Origin: an uncultured Pseudomonadales bacterium
GTDB lineage: Bacteria > Pseudomonadota > Gammaproteobacteria > Pseudomonadales > Cellvibrionaceae
Direction: 5' to 3'
Length of the DNA stretch: 64,000 bases
NCBI GenBank assembly: GCA_947487765.1
Contig: CANKXO010000001.1
Location: 1,364,001-1,428,000, forward strand
Positions 11,801-18,112 of the stretch are shown piece after piece. A model generated the notes under the pieces. The model did no database searches. It was not told the DNA's origin and saw nothing but the letters and a program-made list of their open reading frames with translations. The position numbers and the translations under genes were made by a program. Within the stretch, counting starts at the first letter, position 1. Each line of letters starts with the position of its first letter.

Positions 11801-12329
11801 TACCTCCCACACTCAACAAACTACCTAGACCAGGCGGATTAGCCAGTAGATGAAGTATCGCTCGCTCTTCGAGAGAATAAGCAACTTGAACACCTTCTGG
11901 TGTTATTAGTTGCTTGTAATATTTATACATATCTACAATCTGAGAGTTAGCATAACCGTTAGCACCTATACCTAAAATATCTGCACGAAGCACATCAGTA
12001 ATAGCACCTTCAATGTTGTCAAACTCTGTGCCGCGAAAGGACAGCACTGCTCCTCCGCCATCTGCATCTCTAAATAAAGTTGCACTGAAACCACTCCCTA
12101 ATGAGATAGGGTTAGGCGAGGAAACAATGGTTTGATCGACGAAATCATAATCATCTATAAAATTATTAGCTTGGGTATGAGTAAAACTCGAGCCTGATTC
12201 TTGGCCATCCACGAAAGATCCACTACCAGCAGTTAATCTATCTACAAAATACCCATTAGTAAAATCTGTATACGATGCCGCACTAGTACTCGCTAGTTTT
12301 GCTAGCTCTCCTACATTAGTTATAGCCAT
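2892..12329 (-). CDS. Giant RTX protein with N-terminal class 3 lipase domain
   Basis: A 3145-residue predicted type I secretion substrate. Residues about 1-340 form an alpha/beta-hydrolase of the lipase class 3 type: the nucleophile elbow GHSLGGH has Ser225, and Asp282 (GDLVHT) and His321 (NHS) are candidate triad partners. From about residue 565, blocks of GGxGxDxLx calcium-binding nonapeptides alternate with haemolysin-related linker domains. Two tandem-95/cadherin-like domains and a dystroglycan-type Ig domain occupy about 2060-2365. Then come duplicated modules and a C-terminal tail (LVSAMAAYDIP, ending AETWQSA) that looks like a T1SS signal. There is no N-terminal signal peptide. AAAGGAG precedes the ATG. 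The hlyBD genes nearby are the likely exporter. Expected role: a secreted, Ca-folded lipase or phospholipase, possibly adhesive; the substrate is unknown. Confidence 0.9.
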   Translation of the reverse strand: MAITNVGELAKLASTSAASYTDFTNGYFVDRLTAGSGSFVDGQESGSSFTHTQANNFIDDYDFVDQTIVSSPNPISLGSGFSATLFRDADGGGAVLSFRGTEFDNIEGAITDVLRADILGIGANGYANSQIVDMYKYYKQLITPEGVQVAYSLEERAILHLLANPPGLGSLLSVGGIAALLELGAEFVRNTADSIQNGSLEIIADNVTGLGLIGADEKITVTGHSLGGHLAYLFDRLFPEVANNIVTLNAPGLLVNGSLWLTALGFPSGDDSHITALNAEGDLVHTLPLPDGTGLAEHPGEAIFLRQEAGIGPLDPLVQNHSSLNGVTSLNLMRVFGLLDPVIAEDPQGFASTLLNTVTAGRSDRYEKLLDTLRITFLGNNIAPTAVDPEAPAGEEFYANIETLIANASFRDLQGQVEFISMTHAATSGVADLAAIDNEAGRGYRFALVNALPFAIIDNVSSTAANSSEYDIGNFSTQYLEDRARYVETLLSEINANNFALRDNLSIAGDLDITIDRNGQSFAEVELNTNLNQNPFFSVEAAEQTIASGITRRYTIFDNDGNNALEGRDQNDHLYGGGGDDVLIGRKGNDYLEGGSGNDIYHFNYGDGRDTIVDNGAATDLNQLLITHQEGGAISLVVALEQIGNTNTYRELDANGNVVNPLTRYQVISGSTTGQEDLLISIDGGKGGSITIENWGGETNRFDITVSNQVVTPPALPTTTSELTAPADFDGLNNQDTELAAWRPQRLNAVAVTGETITGSNFVDFIAAGGGDDVVDAGRSATPVGFSDPGFIDTVAGGTGSDHLIGGDGDHLIFGGRGGSPNTTFGGIGSVDINADGEFFYARASEGATDNDYIEGGAGDDLLSGDEGDDHIDGGLDNDQLYGGAGSDILIAGAGDDFVYGDGVLDVFDVEQLYPGIDISGNDAFAAALISERDGVHEYNDFIDGGLGDDRLIGGLGDDTVNGGDGDDRILGDHWRQGSDFRPSLIDRRVDNNGNAVSRDAIDAQDLAPTDYGNDTLLGGAGSDTVYGQGGDDFVDGGTGDDQLFGDDFDLSGEFHGSDTLLGGDGNDQLVGNGGEDTLDGGSGDDRIFGDDGTPDADGPATLAGQYHANDFIDGGAGDDYIEGGGGSDAIVGGAGDDLIFGDSADLAETFHGSDVIDGGEGNDDLRGGAGDDTLLGGSGNDQLIGGAGDDTLLGDSGNDQLVGGAGNDTLTGGSGVDVLAGGAGNDRYVFNRGDAVRVAATNTIIDREGSNSLVLNNVGISDIVLASLPNSNLSNGDIRINYLGESIFIGHADFATLDTIEVSGTTYTKNEFILALAAEDNLVRRLPLIFIERVSPLINGVNSVDHLFGDERNDRIFGSGGDDIIVGGKGRDTLTGGNGRDSYFYSLGDGNDTVDTLGLLALGRDQFVFDNNIAPEDVHLSDVGGLVISFTSSNERILVRGFFDDIDENLTTEFDIVFADGTVWTSEIIRQTLLLVSEGNDDVSGSSADEEIAGLGGNDSLNGYGGNDILDGGLGDDILSGGTGDDILNGGLGNDFLNGGGGNDVYIYNRGDGSDIIEFNLSDTPTSEVLRLTSGILPSDVILNRDGDNLEVDFLNEGDHISVRAVFERDQPNLRIPFSIQFADGTTWSTTEVLSLSRQSTEFDDTIVGGSGSDNLSGGVGDDTLIGNDGNDNLDGGAGSDFLAGGEGNDVFLFGHGDEKDTVFDLNVNAVESDRVHFKSGVNPDDIIVIRRKIFQYEEYVFKFKNSNDELTVRYNFPITATNRDADITTFTGSNAIVTFEDSNTTWTAAQLRLLSLEGTSGNDSIIGFEGDDVINGYSGDDTIRGNEGNDVINGGDGDDTLSGAAGNDIIDGGRGNDVISGDGGNTPDGNDTYLFGIGDGRDRLFNIRSSSTEQDVIQLKAGISIDDILFSRETVGNSDREVLVVFFRNSSDSVRIDNFYDGPFDDANTLIKFTEGNVELSFAQINEIVEQTSNHIVSERYVFSSLINLSFVDEQTIFDATLADGSPLPDWLTFDPFGRIFRGERPDNSAVDLDILIRVTANRISNASDSEIYNFTLPHINTDPIANEDALIGQNNTDIVFTFAQLLANDTDIDTADVLSITAVSDPANGTIIIDEVAKTVTFTPTVDYIGAASFIYSISDGNGGQATATATIDVVEEIPLDTIPELSNPIGDQTLLEDAAFSFTLPANTFTDADGDSLSFSATLSDGSALPNWLVFDAVTQTFSGTPLQDNVGDIVVVVTADDGSGGVASDTFTLSVGNVNDAPIGVDDSGATQENTPVTFTFAELLANDSDEDMSDVLAITAVGAASNGMVAIDEVAQTITFTPNADYFGPASFNYTVSDGNGGTNTAVVSINVSAVSDSGIDLSGNDVLAGTDAGEIIVSGTGDDTLSGLAGDDRLLGGAGNDTYIIGANSGKDTIVDVDGQNIIRFVDGISFNDVASGLSRSGNDLILNIAGNTNRVTIANFFALNNTIERVEFEAGGQLTSAQLYGAFGVAAPTAAGTASNVVLGGDGADTIIGSDADDIVITGSGNDSLSGLAGNDQLIGGAGDDVYIIGANSGRDTIIDTAGINSIQFVDGISSNDVARGLSRSGDDLILNIAGNANQVRVTSFFSLANTIESLTFESGSSITAAQLYGAFGRSAPTATAETLDILSNASTTSEDPTPDAGGEPDPDANTGSENASGGSNTSGNNSEPPVNTTIDLSVANTLNGSDDDEIIVAGAGADTLVGLGGDDRLLGGADNDTYIIGANSGKDVIVDTDGQNKIRFVDGISFNDVANGLSRSGNNLTLNIAGNTNSVTITNFFSVANTIDVVEFEAGGQLTSAQLFGAFGVAVPTATLAASGVVLGDGTDNTAEGSATSDILITGRGDDTLSGFGGNDQLVGGVGNDNYVIGADSGQDTIIDTAGVNTIHFVDGIGFNDVASGLSRTGDDLLLNIGGNTANQVRVANFFALNNTVENLTFENGSSITAAQLYRAFGSSAPTATASTYDILSDVITGSFGDDTLISSARDEQLSGGAGNDTYVFDTNSGADTIINDDVSPASMDIAQFNDVSFENLWFSRDGDNLQITQAGTDNQVTVSNWYDGAENQLDSINTETSALLNNQVDQLVSAMAAYDIPLGVGNVIPQDARDQLQTVLAETWQSA
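3340..5250 (-). repeat. Duplicated A-B module pair within the RTX gene
   Basis: The C-terminal part of the RTX gene holds four related modules in the order A1-B1-linker-A2-B2. Each has an RTX nonapeptide block, then GANSG(K/R/Q)D, an FVDGIS(F/S)NDVA segment, a LSRSGxDLxLNI strand and a (L)TSAQL or ITAAQLY ending. A1 and A2 match each other better than either matches B. Equivalent positions in A1/A2 and B1/B2 are about 1.01 kb apart, pointing to duplication of one A-B unit. An acidic Gly/Ser/Asp/Pro linker (about 4230-4370) separates the two pairs. Confidence 0.85.
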
Positions 12330-12453
12330 ATCTAAACTCCTTTAAGTTGATTTAATATTGTCTGCTACCGATTAAAACAGTAATTGATAATTTTTAAGCT
12401 GATTTATAATAATTAACCGCAAATTATTTAAAAGAGAGCTTTACCTACTTTAA

Positions 12454-13131
12454 TTATTGACAAAGGGGTTGCATTAACGATTCAAGCTCATCATTCGAAA
12501 ATCTCATACCCATAGTAAGCGGATTATGATCTGAGATGGCAACCCCTTTCATTTTTACTGAAGAAAAAAGTTTATCCATATTTCCAAGCCATACGTGTAC
12601 TCTTTGCGCTTTACAATTTTCTAGCATTGGCCAAGCTCCAACAATACGCAATATAACTTCATCTCGGACAAGTATTCTTTCTGCTGTCATATACTGCAAC
12701 TTATTAGCATTATCAAAATAACTCCAGAATAAAAAAGCTTCTTCACTTGATGGCAATACATTTGATTCGTAAATTATTTTTGAATTTTTGCTATTCTCAA
12801 TGCTAATTTTTTTTGATCGAAAGAAACTTTCAAGAGAATTTTTTATTCTAGTAGCCCTAAGGTAAATAGCCCTACCATATTTTTTATCTGGCCCTTCGCT
12901 ATCAGCAACTTTAAATATCGCAGTGTAAGCTTTATTGTAAACACGCCCACCTAAAAACGACCAATCATCCGGAGATTCAAACATAATATTAAAAAAGGGG
13001 ATTTCGTGAATTTCTCTGGAAATAGCCTTTTCATTTATAAAAATACACAACAGAAAATAAAGAAAATATTTTTTTGTAAAGACAGCTTTAAATAATAATA
13101 AAACCATAGGTCTACCCCAATTTTTTATCAT
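12454..13131 (-). CDS. Hypothetical exported protein upstream of the RTX gene
   Basis: I do not recognise this protein of about 225 residues. A hydrophobic N-terminal stretch (LYFLLCIFINEKAIS) preceded by lysines suggests a signal peptide or anchor; the rest is soluble and mixed alpha/beta. A TTG at 13143 and an ATG at 13107 are alternative starts. The reading frame is AT-rich. It lies 124 bp upstream of the RTX gene on the same strand and downstream of the LuxR gene, so it may be co-expressed and act in the envelope with the secreted lipase, for example as an accessory or immunity-like factor. That role is inference from position alone. Confidence 0.6.
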   Translation of the reverse strand: MIKNWGRPMVLLLFKAVFTKKYFLYFLLCIFINEKAISREIHEIPFFNIMFESPDDWSFLGGRVYNKAYTAIFKVADSEGPDKKYGRAIYLRATRIKNSLESFFRSKKISIENSKNSKIIYESNVLPSSEEAFLFWSYFDNANKLQYMTAERILVRDEVILRIVGAWPMLENCKAQRVHVWLGNMDKLFSSVKMKGVAISDHNPLTMGMRFSNDELESLMQPLCQ

Positions 13132-13182
13132 TTTACACTTCAAAAAAACAATACAAATAACATAAAAACAGCACTTTAATCA

Positions 13183-13233
13183 CCACTCCCTTAACCCTTC
13201 TTACCTATACTGCAACGGCTGCCCCATAAAAAT
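13183..13233 (-). repeat. Imperfect copy of the hlyD 3' end
   Basis: About 50 bp here align without gaps to 14418-14468, the end of hlyD, with roughly 40 matches. On the minus strand both end with codons for Gly-Leu-Arg-Glu followed by one more residue (Trp here, Arg in hlyD) and a stop. This copy has an in-frame TAA a few codons earlier, so it is not coding. The two copies are in the same orientation and flank the LuxR gene, which suggests a local duplication. Confidence 0.75.
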
Positions 13234-13274
13234 CCTACAGGGGTTCCGCTTTTTATTATCGACAATTTTTTTAG

Positions 13275-13386
13275 TCACATAGCTTGTAGCAACCATTAGC
13301 AATGTGGCGCTACAAGAATAAAAAATCACATTGATTAAACTTAAAAGTAAGCTAAGCCACTACAGGTTAATGCATAGGCTATGTGA
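13275..13386. other. Structured spacer with nested inverted repeats
   Basis: The spacer between the LuxR gene and the unknown exported gene holds nested inverted repeats. The outer pair is TCACATAGC (13275-13283) with GCTATGTGA (13378-13386). The inner pair is CTTGTAGC (13283-13290) with GCTACAAG (13309-13316), and a further short stem CCATT/AATGTGG lies inside the loop. It could be a structured leader RNA, a small RNA or a decayed small mobile element. No coding potential is seen in 13234-13465. Confidence 0.45.
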
Positions 13387-13465
13387 AAAATAAATACTAT
13401 AGCTTGGAAAGCTAACATTAATTGTCCTTTCTCTATAGACCTATTAAACATCAGTTTTAATATCA

Positions 13466-13493
13466 AAAATATCACAAGATATTGTGATATTTT
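13466..13493 (-). terminator. Palindrome after the LuxR gene, likely terminator
   Basis: Perfect 12-bp arms (AAAATATCACAA and complement) around a 4-nt loop, 17 bp beyond the LuxR stop codon. On the minus strand the stem is followed by a T run. The stem is AT-rich, so termination would be weak, and a protein-binding site is an alternative. Confidence 0.5.
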
Positions 13494-13509
13494 GCCTGTT
13501 ATCTAATCA

Positions 13510-14349
13510 TCAAAGTTCCGCTAAACCTAATGCAACGGCTCTAGTAACTGCAATTTGGCGATTGTTCACACCTAACTTACGGTATATATTTTTGGTATGC
13601 GTTAGCACGGTGTTTTCTGATATTTTCATATTTAACGCGATAACATAGGCAGAATAGCCTTTTGCTATCTGGCTTAGAACCTGATGCTCTCTTACCGTTA
13701 AATGAATTGCACTTTTGTTAGGTTTAACTGGATAGCTGCAAAGTATTCTTCTGGCCGCCTCCATTAAGTACGAGGTTAATAAATGTAGCTCTGCAACCCC
13801 AAACTGTATATCTGCTTTAGCAAGTACAGTGTCATTAAAGCGCACCAAACGAAAACACCCCGACATACCACCCATAGCGTGATAGGGTACAGATAGTATG
13901 TTTTTTACAGAAAAATCACTAAACGCCATCCCAACTTGTGGCGACACCTCTAGTAGGGTTTTATTACATTTTTCATCACTACGCCATGCAAGCGGTGTGG
14001 ATTGCCTAATGCAGTGGTCGGTAAATGGGTCAACAAAAATAAGGTTTTTTTGATAGTGCGTCACCCACTCTGACGCCTCATCAAATATATGGTGGCACAA
14101 AAACTTATCTTTTGATTTAGGGTAGAGAAAAGCAAAACCAAAATGGTTATAGCCATAATATGATGCAATCGAACGGCAAACACTATTAAGCTGTACCAAT
14201 GTATGAGCTTTTACTATATAGTCGATAAAACTCCAGCAGGATTTTTGCGAAACATCCAATTCAAAGCTTTTATCTGATACACCAACAAAATGCGTTCTAC
14301 AGTCTAACTTGCCTTTAAACCAAGGTAATGTTTCTATCGATAAGCTCAT
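13510..14349 (-). CDS. LuxR-family autoinducer-type regulator (LuxR solo)
   Basis: A 279-residue protein with an N-terminal autoinducer-binding-like domain and a C-terminal LuxR helix-turn-helix (about 216-279, TVREHQVLSQIAKGYS and ENTVLTHTKNIYRKLGV). In the ligand domain the residues matching the acyl-homoserine-lactone pocket of LuxR/TraR are present: Trp95, Tyr99, Asp107-Pro108 and Trp122. GGAG precedes the ATG. No luxI-type synthase is in the window, so it is a solo that may read self-made or foreign signals. It sits between hlyD and the RTX gene on the same strand and is a good candidate for controlling secretion. Confidence 0.87.
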   Translation of the reverse strand: MSLSIETLPWFKGKLDCRTHFVGVSDKSFELDVSQKSCWSFIDYIVKAHTLVQLNSVCRSIASYYGYNHFGFAFLYPKSKDKFLCHHIFDEASEWVTHYQKNLIFVDPFTDHCIRQSTPLAWRSDEKCNKTLLEVSPQVGMAFSDFSVKNILSVPYHAMGGMSGCFRLVRFNDTVLAKADIQFGVAELHLLTSYLMEAARRILCSYPVKPNKSAIHLTVREHQVLSQIAKGYSAYVIALNMKISENTVLTHTKNIYRKLGVNNRQIAVTRAVALGLAEL

Positions 14350-14414
14350 TTATAATCTCCTTGCTTTTATCATTTTTTATTTTAGTAGCGCGATTGGTAG
14401 CTTTACTGCTCCCG

Positions 14415-15815
14415 TTACCGCTCCCTTAACCCCTCTTTCCTATACCGTAATAATGGCGCCATAAAAAACTCCACCAAGCGCCTATGTCCCGTTTGCATCT
14501 CGGCAGTGACTGTCATACCTGGTATTAATTTAACGGGCTTGCCTTGCACATCTATCGTGCTTTGCTTCATAGTTAGTTGCATGCCATAAATTAAGCCGCG
14601 CTTTTCATCCAAAGTGGCATCGTCAGATACGGTGATTACTTCGCCATCGATAATGCCGTATTTGGTAAAGGGGAAGGTATGCACTTTGATCTCGGCGGTC
14701 ATGCCTTCGTGGATAAAGCCAATGTCTTTATTCTCTAAAAATACTTCGACCTCAAGCCCCTCTTGGTCGGGTACAATCAGCATAAGTTGTTGTGCCTCGG
14801 TCACAATACCGCCAATGGTGTTAGCAGCCAGCTCTTGTACATGGCCTGCTACAGGCGCATAGAGTATTTGTTTGGCATTTAAGGCACTGGCCTTAATAAA
14901 CTCCTCGTTAAATGTTGAGAGTTGTCGTTGGTAGTCGGCCGTTAGCGAGAGTTGCTCAGCCATGGTTTGTGCCGCCAGGCTTTTTATTTGTTGTTGTATC
15001 TCGCTATTAGAGGCTTGTAGTTGCTTAAGACGTTGTTTTTCTGAAGCGAGATCTTGGGTAGTCACTATACGCTCTTGCTCTAACGTGAGGTATTCATCCT
15101 CTGAGGCGTAGTTTTTATCAAATAGCGCTTTTACTTTCTTGCTGCGGCGAGTAATGATAGGTAGCGTTTGTTGTAATTTTTGTATCTCTGCTTTAATAGC
15201 AGATTGTTCCGCCTCGGTTCGGACTAAAGAGTTCTCCAACACTTGTTTTTGACTCCAGTACTGTTGCCATTGCTGCCAAAGGATTTTTTTGTGCAAGAGG
15301 TAATCAGGGTCGCTTTGATCGAGCATGAGCTGATCAAACTGAACGACTTTTTGTTGTTTAGCGGGTAGCGATAATAAATCTAATAATGCATTACTTACAG
15401 CCAAGTTGCGCTCAGTCATTTTTATCTCTGCCTCTGTACGCGTTTGGTCGGCAAAGGTTAAGGTGTTGTCTAGTTCAATTAATGGCTCGCCTTTTTGTAC
15501 ATACTGCCCTTCTTTAACGAGTATATTTTTTACAATGGCTTTTTCTAGCGGTTGTATTTGTTTAACACGAGAGCTGGGAATTATTTTACCCTCGGCAGAG
15601 GCGACGATATTGACCTTACCAATACAGGCCCAAGCAATGCCCAGCACTAACAGGGCAATCAAACTCCAGGTTAACCAGCGTGCCAACGGGTGTGGCGGCG
15701 TGGCTTGTATCTCAAGGGCAGCGGGCAAAAAGGCCGCGAGTTCTCGCTCTTGGTTGGCATCTCCTAGTTTGTCCCGTTGCTGCCAAGCTTCTTTAAATTT
15801 TCCGAAAATACTCAT
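14415..15815 (-). CDS. hlyD: Type I secretion membrane-fusion protein, HlyD family
   Basis: A 466-residue HlyD-type adaptor that links the inner-membrane ABC exporter to an outer-membrane TolC channel. It has a short cytoplasmic N-terminus, one membrane helix (about residues 48-66), a lipoyl/barrel-sandwich segment, a long Gln/Glu-rich coiled coil (about 130-300) and a C-terminal beta-barrel. It ends in LRER, as I recall for E. coli HlyD. It follows hlyB by 80 bp. No tolC is in the window. The stop region is duplicated at 13183-13233. Confidence 0.93.
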   Translation of the reverse strand: MSIFGKFKEAWQQRDKLGDANQERELAAFLPAALEIQATPPHPLARWLTWSLIALLVLGIAWACIGKVNIVASAEGKIIPSSRVKQIQPLEKAIVKNILVKEGQYVQKGEPLIELDNTLTFADQTRTEAEIKMTERNLAVSNALLDLLSLPAKQQKVVQFDQLMLDQSDPDYLLHKKILWQQWQQYWSQKQVLENSLVRTEAEQSAIKAEIQKLQQTLPIITRRSKKVKALFDKNYASEDEYLTLEQERIVTTQDLASEKQRLKQLQASNSEIQQQIKSLAAQTMAEQLSLTADYQRQLSTFNEEFIKASALNAKQILYAPVAGHVQELAANTIGGIVTEAQQLMLIVPDQEGLEVEVFLENKDIGFIHEGMTAEIKVHTFPFTKYGIIDGEVITVSDDATLDEKRGLIYGMQLTMKQSTIDVQGKPVKLIPGMTVTAEMQTGHRRLVEFFMAPLLRYRKEGLRER

Positions 15816-15895
15816 TTCCTTTTACCCTTTGTATTCATTTCCCTTCACCTGTTATGCTCATGACTGCTTTCTGTTTATGGATGCTCTTCGGGTTA

Positions 15896-18112
15896 CTACT
15901 TAGATTCATCTACTATCGGCTTGATCGGTTTTGTTCCTGTAACAGTCTGTAATGCTGGGGTATGGTTTTGATAGCTATGCAATTTGGCGTAGTAGCCATT
16001 GTGCTGCAATAGCTGGTCATGATTACCCTGCTCGACGATTCGGCCTTTGTCCATCACCACAATACGGTGACACTGGCGCACGGTAGTAAGGCGGTGGGCA
16101 ATAATAAAGACGGTACGACCTTTACAAATGGTGGCCATATTGTCTTGTATTAACCGCTCGGATTCATAATCGAGAGCACTGGTGGCTTCGTCAAAAATAA
16201 GGATTCGCGGGTTGGTAATGAGTGCACGAGCAATGGCGAGGCGCTGACGCTGCCCACCCGAGAGGTTGCTGCCCTGCTCGCCTACAGTGGTATCGTAACC
16301 CTCGGATAGCTCGGCAATAAATTCATGGGCACCGGCCATTTTGGCGGCATTGACGACTCGCTCCATAGAGATAGACGGGTCGGTAATGGCGATGTTTTCA
16401 CGCACACTGCGATTAAATAAAAAGTTCTCTTGTAGCACAACACCTATTTGTTTACGCAACCACACAGTATCGATCATCGCAAGGTCGACGCCATCGACGA
16501 GTACGCGTCCAGCCTCGGAGGTATACAGGCGCTGTACCAGTTTGGTGATGGTACTTTTGCCCGAGCCAGAGCGCCCCACAATGCCAATGACTTCGCCCGC
16601 ACCGATGGTGAGATGAACATCATCGAGAATCACTGGTCCATCGGGGCGGTAGCGAAAACGTACATGGTCGAGTGTGACCTTACCCTGCAGCGAAGGTAGA
16701 CGCGAGCGATTGGGGTTAAAGCCTGGCTCCCGCGGTGCATTGAGAATATCGCCCAAACGTTTAACGGAGATACCCGCTTGTTGAAAATCTTGCCACAGCT
16801 GTACGAGTTTTAATATAGGCCCACTCACGCGCCCAGCCAACATATTAAAAGCCACGAGCTGCCCCACTGATATCATGCCCTCAATTACCAAATGCGCACC
16901 AACCCAGATAATACCCAGCGTCATTAATTTGTTGATGAGACCCGCTACTTGGTTAGCGACGTTATTAAGGTTTTGACTTTTAAAGGAAGCGTGTACATAG
17001 CTCGACAAATGATCCTCAAGCTTGCGGCGCATTTGCGGTTCGACGGCCATAGATTTAACGGTACCAATGCCGGTGATGGATTCAGTCAAGAAGGCCGTAT
17101 TAGCAGCGCCGTGTTTGAATTTTTCGTCTAAACGTTTGCGCAAAATGGGCGTAATAAATAATGAGAGGATGACATAAAAAGGAATTGTGCCAAGCACTAT
17201 CCAGGTCAGGGTTGGACTGTAATACCACATCACTGCAAGAAACACGAAGACAAAAAATAAGTCGAGTAATAAAGTTAAGGCCGTGCCGGTAATAAAATTA
17301 CGGATAGTATCTAGCTCGCGCACCCGCGCAACATTTTGACCCACTTGGCGCGACTCAAAATAAGACAACGGCAAGGCCATTAAGTGATTGTATAGGCGAG
17401 AACCAAGTTCGACATCGACACGGTTAGTGGTATGGCTAAAGGTATAATTGCGAATACCACCTAGTAATGCTTCGAATAGGACGACCACGAAAAAGCCAAC
17501 GGCGAGTACATCGAGGGTGGTAAAGCCACGGTGCACAAGGACTTTATCCATCACCACCTGAAAGAATAGTGGCGTAACCAACGCAAACAGCTGTAAAAAA
17601 AATGAAGCAATTAGTACTTCACCAAAAAGTTTACGATATTTTACTAAAGAGGGAATAAACCAAGAGATATCAAAATGCTTTTGTAAACTCTCGCCCAAGC
17701 CTTGGCGGCGCACCAAGGCGATAATTTCACCACTCCACATATCGCCTAGCTCAACAAGCGAGATTGAACGCGGAGCCTCTTCGCGCAGATCGTGAATAAG
17801 TGCGCCAGCATATTGTTCCTGCTTATCTTTTAATTCTACCTCTTCCTGTGAACCCTCCGCCAAGCGCGCAATAATAAAATAAGAGCCATCTTTGTTTTTG
17901 GCAATAGCCGGCAACACACCTGGTTTAAGTGTGCTCGTCGTTAACGATAAAATTTTTGCTTTAAGAGTTAAAGCTTTGGCAGCTTGCAATATTTTCTCAT
18001 CAGAAAACATATCTCCAGGTTCGCAAAACTCATGGGAAATCTGGTCAGGTTCGGCGGGCAATTGGTAAAAACGCGCAATAGCAACAAGACTATGCAGACC
18101 AGTATCAAGCAT
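15896..18112 (-). CDS. hlyB: Type I secretion ABC transporter, HlyB family
   Basis: A 738-residue inner-membrane exporter that energises one-step secretion of RTX proteins. Residues about 1-130 form a C39-like domain that lacks the catalytic Cys (Thr-Gly-Leu occupies that place), as in HlyB, so it binds rather than cleaves the substrate. A six-helix membrane domain (about 150-440) follows. The nucleotide-binding domain shows Walker A GRSGSGKST (near 515), signature LSGGQRQR (near 617), Walker B ILIFDEATSALD (near 640) and the IAHRL switch. The sequence is very close to E. coli HlyB in my memory. It heads the minus-strand hlyB-hlyD-luxR-RTX block. Confidence 0.95.
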   Translation of the reverse strand: MLDTGLHSLVAIARFYQLPAEPDQISHEFCEPGDMFSDEKILQAAKALTLKAKILSLTTSTLKPGVLPAIAKNKDGSYFIIARLAEGSQEEVELKDKQEQYAGALIHDLREEAPRSISLVELGDMWSGEIIALVRRQGLGESLQKHFDISWFIPSLVKYRKLFGEVLIASFFLQLFALVTPLFFQVVMDKVLVHRGFTTLDVLAVGFFVVVLFEALLGGIRNYTFSHTTNRVDVELGSRLYNHLMALPLSYFESRQVGQNVARVRELDTIRNFITGTALTLLLDLFFVFVFLAVMWYYSPTLTWIVLGTIPFYVILSLFITPILRKRLDEKFKHGAANTAFLTESITGIGTVKSMAVEPQMRRKLEDHLSSYVHASFKSQNLNNVANQVAGLINKLMTLGIIWVGAHLVIEGMISVGQLVAFNMLAGRVSGPILKLVQLWQDFQQAGISVKRLGDILNAPREPGFNPNRSRLPSLQGKVTLDHVRFRYRPDGPVILDDVHLTIGAGEVIGIVGRSGSGKSTITKLVQRLYTSEAGRVLVDGVDLAMIDTVWLRKQIGVVLQENFLFNRSVRENIAITDPSISMERVVNAAKMAGAHEFIAELSEGYDTTVGEQGSNLSGGQRQRLAIARALITNPRILIFDEATSALDYESERLIQDNMATICKGRTVFIIAHRLTTVRQCHRIVVMDKGRIVEQGNHDQLLQHNGYYAKLHSYQNHTPALQTVTGTKPIKPIVDESK

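Noticed and set aside
3268-11853. Many open frames on the plus strand opposite the RTX gene
   Set aside because: They are antisense shadows of the repetitive RTX coding sequence; translations are low in complexity and lack starts with ribosome-binding sites.
2892-12329. Repetitive DNA as CRISPR or satellite array
   Set aside because: The repeats are degenerate, in frame and encode calcium-binding nonapeptides; there are no uniform repeats with unique spacers.
17700-18112. Peptidase C39 activity in the HlyB N-terminus
   Set aside because: The catalytic cysteine position reads Thr-Gly-Leu, so this is the inactive C39-like domain of HlyB-type exporters.
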